Source: a virus. Taken from it: DNA of 64,000 nt. Shown here in pieces: positions 57,279-64,000 of this stretch; the stretch's first letter is position 1; every line of letters begins with the position of its first letter. Below the pieces are notes generated by a model, which did no database searches, was not told the origin of the DNA, and worked only from the letters and a program-made list of their open reading frames with translations. The translations under genes were made by a program, and so were the position numbers. The stretch is from positions 1 through 64,000 of IMG/VR virus record IMGVR_UViG_3300023278_002893; one strand, given 5' to 3'.

Positions 57279-57890
57279 CTATACGTAAAGTAGTCCGATG
57301 CCACGCCCGCCCTTTGGGACAGGAAGCATCTTCTTATTTCCCTCTAATTCTTCCCAGAAACGGCCTACATCATTAGGACAGAATACGACATCATCAAAAG
57401 CGATTATTCCTCCCGGACGAACCAAGGGACTGTACATCTCGTAATCTCTTTTAACAGGCAGGTAGCCGTGGTCACCGTCGATGAATAGAAAATCTATGGG
57501 CCCGCCGAATAATTCTTTGACCTTATCCAGAGTTTCCGGGTAACCGGAATTACTAAGCAATAGAGTAAGATTTGATACAGACCGGGCCAAGTAATTGCCA
57601 TAGTTCTCATCCAGCATAGAAACAGGGTGGTGGTTGGCTACCAACTCAGGTGTATCTAAAGTAACAACCTGCCCTCCGGGGCCTGCAACATTGTCCCAAA
57701 AGACAGCACTCCCACCGTGATTGGCCCCTATTTCTAGAATTTTATCAGGATCTAGAACCTGAAGCTCACTAATAAGAGTAAAAAATTCCTCTTTGTGCGT
57801 CAGTAGCCAATGACCACACCACTGCTGCCTCCTATCGTAGCTGTTACGTGCGGGAGAATTATATATAGCGTCAAACTCTTCTCGATTCAT
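57279..57890 (-). CDS. Class I SAM methyltransferase (CmcI/sugar O-methyltransferase-like) 1
   Basis: 203 aa. ILEIGANHGGSAVFWD binds SAM; DFLFIDGDHGYLPVKRDYE gives the Asp-rich metal site typical of this family. Close relative of the 59582 protein, so the island holds duplicated enzymes. Start at ATG 57890, with GGAGG upstream; an earlier in-frame ATG lies in the previous gene. Confidence 0.82.
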   Translation of the reverse strand: MNREEFDAIYNSPARNSYDRRQQWCGHWLLTHKEEFFTLISELQVLDPDKILEIGANHGGSAVFWDNVAGPGGQVVTLDTPELVANHHPVSMLDENYGNYLARSVSNLTLLLSNSGYPETLDKVKELFGGPIDFLFIDGDHGYLPVKRDYEMYSPLVRPGGIIAFDDVVFCPNDVGRFWEELEGNKKMLPVPKGGRGIGLLYV

Positions 57891-57891
57891 T

Positions 57892-58893
57892 TTATTGTAA
57901 AACCTCCATTTGTTCCAGGATCTTCTCAAAGGCCTTGATTGCCTGAGGTTCCCTGTGTCCGAAGAAACGATCTTGGTATCTATCCCACGCCTGGTTGTAA
58001 AAATCTCTGTCCAGCCAAAATCTCTCCATCAACTCTACTACCTGATCTTCTGTGGTAACTCCCGGATCCGGCAAACACATATCCGTACCCGCAACGCAGT
58101 AAGCCAACCCCATAGATGAGTGCGCGAGGGGGAGGGCTCTACAAAAAAGAGCATCAACCGTGCTAGCCACTGCGCCGGCAACGCCTAATGATAGCTTAGA
58201 GGAGGACATCACATCTAGTATTCCTGAAAATCTAGGTGCTTTGACTTCTCTGACCGAACTTATACGACTAAATATTTCCTGAGCCTGCTGGGGAGCCTTT
58301 TTTATCTGACAGCCGCGCTCCGAAGGCTGGACCAGGTTGAAAGTAAAATCAGCTTTCTTATCTAAAGCCTCTATTGCCTTCAAAAAGTACATGCCGATTC
58401 TAGGAACACGCTCACACCGGGCTCCTAGCTCAGGGCACCAGATCTCTTTAGCCGCCCAAGTTATCTCTGTTCTGTCGAAGGGCACATCAGTGAGGTCTTT
58501 GTCAATCATATCGTCACTAAAGGGAATGGACATAGGCACTCCCAAATACCCAACCTCCTCACCCATATCACGCAATCTTTCGTAATAATCATAGTACATT
58601 GAAGCAATTACACAATTATTATTCTGGTAACAAGGGAAGGGAGCTATGGTTTCCTTAGAAGGAATACCACAATACATATGTATGTGTTTTACCTCCGGAT
58701 CACACTCGTTCTGGTTGAGACCGCACAGTAGGTGCAGGTCATGGTCAGAGCGCATGTAGTGTCCGGACACATTCTCACTTTCGTATCCATTTTTTCTAAG
58801 GATGTGGTTCCAATGCAACCCCCATCTAGTTTCGCCTCGGCCTGGGGCATCCAAACCGCCCCCGTGTCCTCCCGCATGAACTGCTATTTTCAT
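57892..58893 (-). CDS. GT-B-type glycosyltransferase-like protein, paralogue 1
   Basis: 333 aa. MKIAVHAGGHGG start and C-terminal VELMERFWLDRDFYNQAWD are shared with the 61107 protein, and both carry an FxRTEI(T/S)W segment. Layout fits a GT-B glycosyltransferase, though classical nucleotide-sugar motifs are weak. Probably transfers a sugar onto a growing glycan. Overlaps the next upstream gene by 4 nt. Confidence 0.65.
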   Translation of the reverse strand: MKIAVHAGGHGGGLDAPGRGETRWGLHWNHILRKNGYESENVSGHYMRSDHDLHLLCGLNQNECDPEVKHIHMYCGIPSKETIAPFPCYQNNNCVIASMYYDYYERLRDMGEEVGYLGVPMSIPFSDDMIDKDLTDVPFDRTEITWAAKEIWCPELGARCERVPRIGMYFLKAIEALDKKADFTFNLVQPSERGCQIKKAPQQAQEIFSRISSVREVKAPRFSGILDVMSSSKLSLGVAGAVASTVDALFCRALPLAHSSMGLAYCVAGTDMCLPDPGVTTEDQVVELMERFWLDRDFYNQAWDRYQDRFFGHREPQAIKAFEKILEQMEVLQ

Positions 58894-59585
58894 ACTAAGC
58901 CCTTCCTTTTTATTATTTCTTCAGCGTCAAGTACATATCCCGCTGGTTTATTCCACAGAGCCATGCCCTGCCTGTAGGGAACACTGCACCCCATCTTAGG
59001 CTCAGGTAATTCTCGGTAAAGCTCCTGACACCCACAGTTCTCGTTGTCCATAGTATAAACATCAGCAACGCATAGAAGACCCCCGTCACGAAAATAGTGC
59101 TGGAAGTTACCGTAGTCTCTTACGGGAGTAGGCCCATAGTGTTGTCCGTCATGAAAAATGAAATCTATTTGGCGGCCATTCAAAATACCTTCCACAACAC
59201 TCTTAGTTTCTAAAGAACAACTATCCCCAAGCACTAGATAAATGTCCCTGTCACTTACCATCTTGACAACATTACCTTTCTGGAACTCCACCTCCCAATC
59301 TGAATACCATCCCTTGGAATCAGCCTGAAGCTGATGTGTTGGAATATTACCAGTCAAGCGACCAACGGTCTTAGGTGAATCATCCAAAGCAATAACCAAT
59401 CCGCCCACAGGAACTGACTTCTCCCACAACCTGAGGCTTCCTCCGAACCCAACACCTACCTCAAGAATGACATTCAAGGGACTCAAAGCATTCACATGGG
59501 ACATCAACCCCACTATCTCATCCATAAAATTACCAATGGGCATTGTATTCCAAATCTGATCCAAGTCTTCCCGGGTTACACTCAT
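58890..59585 (-). CDS. Class I SAM methyltransferase 2
   Basis: 231 aa. VILEVGVGFGGSLRLWE SAM loop and DFIFHDGQHYG metal loop. Related to the island's other CmcI-type enzymes but more diverged, so probably a different acceptor position. Overlaps both neighbours by 4 nt. Confidence 0.8.
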   Translation of the reverse strand: MSVTREDLDQIWNTMPIGNFMDEIVGLMSHVNALSPLNVILEVGVGFGGSLRLWEKSVPVGGLVIALDDSPKTVGRLTGNIPTHQLQADSKGWYSDWEVEFQKGNVVKMVSDRDIYLVLGDSCSLETKSVVEGILNGRQIDFIFHDGQHYGPTPVRDYGNFQHYFRDGGLLCVADVYTMDNENCGCQELYRELPEPKMGCSVPYRQGMALWNKPAGYVLDAEEIIKRKGLV

Positions 59586-60157
59586 TTATAAACCACCCCT
59601 ATGCCGTGAGTTAGTTCTATCGAGTCTTTTGGCTCTTCGATTTCCAAAAAGAACCTGCGAACCTGAATCTCAGTCTCATAGACTACATCATGAAACGCGA
59701 CCAGACCTCCCGGCCTTACCAGAGGGCCATATGTTTCATAATCCTGCTTGGCCCCCTCGTAGGTATGATCTCCGTCGATAAATAGAAAATCAATACTACC
59801 CTCCATTCTATCTGAGATCATTTTGAATATCTCAGGATCGTGAGAGTCTCCCTTCAACATTAAAACTTCTGACACACTATTCGAGAAGTCTAAAGTAATA
59901 CCATGGTGTTCCCACATATCAACGCTCAAGGTAGTACCCCCCTCGCCCACGACCTGATCCCAAAAGAACAAAGTTCCTCCATGGGCTGAGCCAATCTCCA
60001 CAACCTTCTTTGGCTTGATCGCTACCAGCTTCTCCAATATCCACCACAACTCTCTCTCATCTTGCTGGGCCCACCATCCATAAGTTTCCTTACCGTTACC
60101 GTCCCAGTCGTTGCGCGCTACTGTATTACACAATAAATCAAATCTTCTCTTATCCAT
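59582..60157 (-). CDS. Class I SAM methyltransferase (CmcI-like) 3
   Basis: 191 aa. VVEIGSAHGGTLFFWD SAM loop and DFLFIDGDHTYEGAKQDYE metal loop, closely like the 57279 enzyme. Stop and start signals overlap with neighbours, so all are translated together. Confidence 0.83.
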   Translation of the reverse strand: MDKRRFDLLCNTVARNDWDGNGKETYGWWAQQDERELWWILEKLVAIKPKKVVEIGSAHGGTLFFWDQVVGEGGTTLSVDMWEHHGITLDFSNSVSEVLMLKGDSHDPEIFKMISDRMEGSIDFLFIDGDHTYEGAKQDYETYGPLVRPGGLVAFHDVVYETEIQVRRFFLEIEEPKDSIELTHGIGVVYK

Positions 60158-61104
60158 TACGAATTACCCCTGTATGCATCAATGTGTTTATCCACCAGGT
60201 CTCGCCAGATGGACTGACCAAAAACTTCTAACTTAGACCAATCATACCCACCATCCCCAAGCTTAGCGGCGTCGAAATACTTATTCCAAGAACCTATGTT
60301 GTGGATACCGTGCTCTTCCAGATACTGATCGTGGGAAAGAGGGTATCTTCTATTCTTACGTTCTATAGACGCTACCTTATATGCGTCGTCGGGTACTCCG
60401 AATATATGAGGATAAGACTGGTCGTAAGGACTGGCCTGTCCTGTAGAATTGACGAAGTTCTCCTCCCTATCAATGTTTCTTATAGCATCGGGCCCGTCTT
60501 GGAAAAAAGTGGCACTAAAATAACCCCGCTGAAGAAGACTGTAAATAAATGAGATGTCCCCGCCATTATTATATACCTGGGGGAAACCATCATTCTCCAA
60601 CCACCTTTCTTTGCGGAAAGAAAAATAACCCGGGGCTTGAGGATTAGATCCCAATCCCAGGACATGGTCACCCGCCTTAACCAACAATACATTTTCCGAC
60701 AAAGCTTCGGTGCGTTGCATGCCGGCCGTAGCCGTTCCAACATAGGGGATGTCCAAAACTTCTTTAATCTGTTTAAAACACGGTCTCGTAATTAATGTAT
60801 CATTGTTTAAGAATAGAATGTAGTCACTATTGGCCAGTGAAACCGCCTTGTTAGCAGAAGCCGAGAACCCCATGTTAATACCTGTGTTAAAAATACAAGT
60901 ACTGGTCATCTCATGCATCTGATAAATCTGATTTCTCAACTCTCTCGGACTTGCGTCCTCATTAACAATAATTTCGAAGGGCATGTCTGCATATTGGTGA
61001 ATAGATTCTAATAGATTTCTAGTATGGTCGGGTCTCATGTACGACAACACAACGATACTGATGAACTGATCGGTTGCCAAAGGTTTATCAAAATCTAAAA
61101 ACAT
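60157..61104 (-). CDS. Family 2 glycosyltransferase (GT-A)
   Basis: 315 aa. SIVVLSYMRPDHTRNLLESI start, NMGFSASANKAV, then DYILFLNNDT, the usual GT2 nucleotide-sugar and metal region. Adds a sugar to a glycan. Sits in the center of the methyltransferase run, 2 bp from its neighbour. Confidence 0.88.
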   Translation of the reverse strand: MFLDFDKPLATDQFISIVVLSYMRPDHTRNLLESIHQYADMPFEIIVNEDASPRELRNQIYQMHEMTSTCIFNTGINMGFSASANKAVSLANSDYILFLNNDTLITRPCFKQIKEVLDIPYVGTATAGMQRTEALSENVLLVKAGDHVLGLGSNPQAPGYFSFRKERWLENDGFPQVYNNGGDISFIYSLLQRGYFSATFFQDGPDAIRNIDREENFVNSTGQASPYDQSYPHIFGVPDDAYKVASIERKNRRYPLSHDQYLEEHGIHNIGSWNKYFDAAKLGDGGYDWSKLEVFGQSIWRDLVDKHIDAYRGNS

Positions 61105-61106
61105 AT

Positions 61107-62111
61107 CTACTCCAGTTCTAATTGCTGAACTAAACTATTCCAGGCTTTACGGACGCCCGCCGTCCTGTGATCTCTAAAATGATCCTGAAACGCATCATAT
61201 ACCTGTACGTAAAACCCCTCATCGAACCACAACCTCTCGTAGATGTCATATATCTCTTCGGCGGTGGCTTCCTTTGCGTGGGGAATCAACCCCACCGTGT
61301 CCATATGGACAAAGTTTGTTGGGGTAACCGGCACAGAGTGAGTAAAAATCGCCTCATTTACGGAAGAAGTTAGACCCCCAGCATGGGTGTTCAGCTTACA
61401 TCGAGAAAGTAATTTTACCACCTCAGTCCAGGGTAATATTTCCAAACGATCTACATTCTTGAGCTGTCCGATCAATTCCTCTATCTGCCAGCTATGATCC
61501 TTCCTTGCGCTTCTAATCAGAGAGTCCAGTACAAAGGTTACTTTGAAGTCAGCTTTCTGATTTAGCTTTACTAAGGCCTTCAGTGTGTTAATACCATTGT
61601 ATACAAAATGAGGGTTGCAATCCACACCGAATTCGGGATTGAAGTTTCCCTTGTTAGTCCAGGAGATTTCTGTACGATTGAATCCGCTTTCCATGGGAGG
61701 GAGCCAGGAGTCTAGATAGGGTATGGGCATAAACGCCGGGATGTGCTTGTACCCCCCAGAAGAAGCCATAGTAAGACTCTTCAAGTAATCTACTCGATAA
61801 GGACTACCATAAATAAAATCACCCGCCTGGTAACAATCACTAGACTGCACAACATCCGCACCCAGTGAGGTAGTACTAAAACTGGTGTGAATATGCTTAC
61901 GCGCTTTGACATTATCACAGCGCTCCATCATACAATCGATGGCCAAGTCGAATCTCTCATCAACCCCTACACCATGAGGATCAAAGAAATAAACCTCGTG
62001 ACCCTCTCCTGCTAAAAACTGAGCCCAATTCACGGCAAAACGCACCTCCAAACCCCCATAGGCATTTATATGGTGCTGCTCAGGCCCATAACTACAAACG
62101 GCTATCTTCAT
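61107..62111 (-). CDS. GT-B-type glycosyltransferase-like protein, paralogue 2
   Basis: 334 aa, same family as the 57892 protein: MKIAVCSYG start, FNRTEISW segment and IYERLWFDEGFYVQVYDAF near the C-terminus. A GGLTSSVNE stretch near residue 245 may bind the donor sugar. Probable acceptor differs from its paralogue. Overlaps the upstream gene by 4 nt. Confidence 0.65.
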   Translation of the reverse strand: MKIAVCSYGPEQHHINAYGGLEVRFAVNWAQFLAGEGHEVYFFDPHGVGVDERFDLAIDCMMERCDNVKARKHIHTSFSTTSLGADVVQSSDCYQAGDFIYGSPYRVDYLKSLTMASSGGYKHIPAFMPIPYLDSWLPPMESGFNRTEISWTNKGNFNPEFGVDCNPHFVYNGINTLKALVKLNQKADFKVTFVLDSLIRSARKDHSWQIEELIGQLKNVDRLEILPWTEVVKLLSRCKLNTHAGGLTSSVNEAIFTHSVPVTPTNFVHMDTVGLIPHAKEATAEEIYDIYERLWFDEGFYVQVYDAFQDHFRDHRTAGVRKAWNSLVQQLELE

Positions 62112-62827
62112 ACTAATAAATCCTCATCTAATCCGGTTATCAAATTTTGCGTTTTCTTCAGTACCGTCAACCCGTGCACACTTGCCTCTGGCCCAAACCC
62201 TCTGGTGCCGTGATGAGTAGTAAATCCTTTACCTTGTCGGGTAGACACGATCTCATTCAGCAGATCGGCACCGATAGCGGCGGGGGCGGTATCTTCAATT
62301 ATGTAAAACCCACCATCTTTCACAAACGGCCAAAAATCTTCAAAACTAAACTGGCAAGCATCCGCATCGTGGTTACCATCATCTATAACGATATCGAAAG
62401 GCCCGTGCTTCTTCGCAATAGCTTTCATAGCAGGTCGATCCCTCTGATCTGCTATTTCATAGATAACTTTGGAAAGGGCTGCTGGATCAAAATCGGACTG
62501 TCCTTCATATCTATTATGATCTACACCAATAATCTTGGTGTCTGAATGGGTAAAAAAGTCTTGGAAATATTCCATGGACGCACCATAATATACCCCAAGT
62601 TCTAAAACTTTAATAGGTTCGTGTTTGAACGGATCAAACAGCACTTCGTATACATCTATAATAGAAGCATCCCATTTACTTGTCGAATATTTGAAGTAAG
62701 GTCGCGTGACATAATGGCCCTTATCAAACCTAACCCAACGCGTACTGTAAGGCACGTCTGGATTATCTTTATGTGGATGTGGTGAGTCGGGAGGCATTCG
62801 TCCCCACTCTTTAAAATCAACACTCAT
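62108..62827 (-). CDS. Class I SAM methyltransferase (macrocin/TylF-type) 4
   Basis: 239 aa. VLELGVYYGASMEYFQ SAM loop and FDIVIDDGNHDADACQ metal-binding region, the pattern of sugar O-methyltransferases such as TylF. Likely methylates a sugar hydroxyl. Confidence 0.82.
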   Translation of the reverse strand: MSVDFKEWGRMPPDSPHPHKDNPDVPYSTRWVRFDKGHYVTRPYFKYSTSKWDASIIDVYEVLFDPFKHEPIKVLELGVYYGASMEYFQDFFTHSDTKIIGVDHNRYEGQSDFDPAALSKVIYEIADQRDRPAMKAIAKKHGPFDIVIDDGNHDADACQFSFEDFWPFVKDGGFYIIEDTAPAAIGADLLNEIVSTRQGKGFTTHHGTRGFGPEASVHGLTVLKKTQNLITGLDEDLLV

Positions 62828-62846
62828 GGTGTAATAACCCCCTTCA

Positions 62847-63542
62847 TTATGATAAAATAACCTGGCCGAGCGTACCTCTAGCTCTTAGCATTTGGGAAGC
62901 ACACGCGTGAGAGTCGCACGGATAGCGCACTACCTCCACTCCAGGGCACGAGGCTATATGATTTGCATGATTCAAATCCTGCTGGCAGTCCTCCCCGATG
63001 TGAACTTTATACACTGTCTTCCCATTATAGTCCTTTATGACCTCCTTCAGATCACGAAAATCATTTTCAGGTGCTATGGTTGCGGTGTGCAGCTGTTTAC
63101 ATTTGTAAATTGTGGGATCATCGTGCTCTCTCCCCCAGTCTTCGTACAAAATAACCTGGGGACCAAAAGCATGCACGGAATCGACCTTCAACCAGTGCCC
63201 AAATAGTATTGACCCGTAGCCTCCTGCAGAAACCCCCACACAAGTTATACGCGAAGGGCGCATCGTGGTGATTAACTCTCTTAGGCACGCAAGAAGGTCG
63301 TGTGCATTAAGAATATTAGCATCTATCCCTAAATGATAATACGCCATATAGGGATCCCGTATAAAGATCTTTGAATGTGCGGACCCACTAGTAGCCTTAA
63401 CGAATTCAAAGTTTGCCAACTCATTTAACCCACGGGCATGTCCGGTAAATGCTATAACCAAAGGCGCCCCCACACTAGTCTCCCACATTATATGGGGGGT
63501 AACTAGTGCCTCTGTGTCTACCAAGGTATTACCTACCATCAT
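62847..63542 (-). CDS. Alpha/beta-hydrolase-like protein, 231 aa
   Basis: GVSAGG (103-108) has the nucleophile elbow Gly-x-Ser-x-Gly with Ser105; a DSHA near the C-terminus could supply the catalytic His. Could be an esterase trimming or transferring acyl groups on the island's glycan (inference). Confidence 0.7.
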   Translation of the reverse strand: MMVGNTLVDTEALVTPHIMWETSVGAPLVIAFTGHARGLNELANFEFVKATSGSAHSKIFIRDPYMAYYHLGIDANILNAHDLLACLRELITTMRPSRITCVGVSAGGYGSILFGHWLKVDSVHAFGPQVILYEDWGREHDDPTIYKCKQLHTATIAPENDFRDLKEVIKDYNGKTVYKVHIGEDCQQDLNHANHIASCPGVEVVRYPCDSHACASQMLRARGTLGQVILS

Positions 63543-64000
63543 ACCAATCCTTTACCGCCTGTTTTCAAAAACACCGAGGCCGCCCACTTCATCGGGAGAG
63601 ACGGATTATTGGGATCCATCATCTCCTTACCGGTGTAGGGATTTAATCCGTAACTATAAAAGTCAAGGATATCTCCACCGGCCCAAGACCCCATGGTGTT
63701 GTAAGCGTCCATATGGCCGGGGCTGTCTGTGTTATCCATAAAGATCGCATACTTAGCTTTGGCGTAACACTCCTCCATACACTCTCTACGAAAGTGTCCG
63801 TCTACGAAAACGAGATCAAATTGACCCTCATATTCATGAATCAGTTTGGAGTAGCCTGCAATGTCAAATTTTCCACCAATGTCTGCTTTCAGCACGTACT
63901 CTACGTTTTTAATGTCGTGTTCTGCCAACTCTCTAGCACATGCTTCGTAACAATGCGGCATTCTATCGACTGCCACCACTTCTCCCGCATTCTTCCCGAA
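63539..64000 (-). CDS. Methyltransferase-like protein (partial, start outside window)
   Basis: The frame is open to the window edge, so the N-terminus is missing. EVVAVDRMPHC and DLVFVDGHFR are the end of a SAM fold and the Asp metal region. 154 residues visible. Overlaps the hydrolase gene by 4 nt. Confidence 0.7.
   Translation of the reverse strand, partial: FGKNAGEVVAVDRMPHCYEACARELAEHDIKNVEYVLKADIGGKFDIAGYSKLIHEYEGQFDLVFVDGHFRRECMEECYAKAKYAIFMDNTDSPGHMDAYNTMGSWAGGDILDFYSYGLNPYTGKEMMDPNNPSLPMKWAASVFLKTGGKGLV

Noticed and set aside
1-64000. CRISPR array, insertion sequence or attachment site
   Set aside because: No regularly spaced direct repeats, no transposase gene, no terminal inverted repeats, no integrase and no duplicated tRNA end was found.

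Overview
The window reads as part of a large, tRNA-rich tailed-phage genome, probably a jumbo-class phage of a Gram-negative host. Genes are tightly packed, often with ATGA or TAATG overlaps, and most of the first 18 kb is short unknown ORFs. There are 14 tRNA genes, HNH endonucleases, an SSB, a phage-type RNA polymerase and a sigma factor, and no host housekeeping block. No virion, terminase or DNA polymerase genes lie in the window. A PEP-CTERM protein and a Tat-signal protein suggest a diderm host with an exosortase and a Tat pathway; the host cannot be named more closely.

Layout. (1) 1-18.3 kb, + strand: small unknown proteins (many zinc-ribbon or secreted) interleaved with 13 tRNAs, plus a tRNA-repair-type RNA ligase, a cold-shock protein and two HNH endonucleases. 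Several genes end inside the next tRNA. (2) 18.4-24.4 kb: an NAD pair (Prs-like and NadV-like), two paralogous unknown proteins on either side of tRNA-Leu, and a class I glutamine amidotransferase. (3) 24.4-33.6 kb: the transcription and replication core, holding a 1054-aa single-chain RNA polymerase that carries both the beta and beta' catalytic motifs, an SSB, a double zinc-ribbon protein and an SF2 helicase. (4) 33.6-43 kb: a peptide/amide-bond module of three amidoligases, two class II glutamine amidotransferases, an ATP-grasp protein and a GNAT acetyltransferase. (5) 43-46.7 kb: RuvB, a sigma-70-type factor, a CCA-adding enzyme and an A-type Fe-S carrier, ending at a perfect terminator. 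(6) 46.8-48.6 kb: about 1.8 kb with no credible gene but dense helices, including a tRNA cloverleaf interrupted by about 246 nt; I interpret this as a large structured non-coding RNA locus. (7) 48.6-51.4 kb: a second ATP-grasp protein, a primase-fold candidate, a HARE-HTH-like protein and an MgtC-family membrane protein, ending at a bidirectional terminator. (8) 51.5-64 kb, - strand: small DNA-metabolism genes (Holliday-resolvase-like nuclease, dCMP deaminase), a LamG protein, then a B12-type radical SAM enzyme with five or six methyltransferases, three glycosyltransferase-like proteins and an alpha/beta hydrolase, which together look like a glycan-building and glycan-methylating island.

How it may work together. 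The RNA polymerase, the sigma factor and a recurring promoter (TTGACW, 17 nt, TATNWT) suggest partly autonomous transcription. The tRNAs, CCA-adding enzyme and RNA ligase form a tRNA supply, maturation and repair set. The NAD pair could restore NAD after host NAD-depleting defences. The amidoligase and glycan modules look like two separate chemistry packages for modifying peptides and sugars. The strongest candidates for something undescribed are the single-chain RNA polymerase and the 1.8-kb structured RNA locus.
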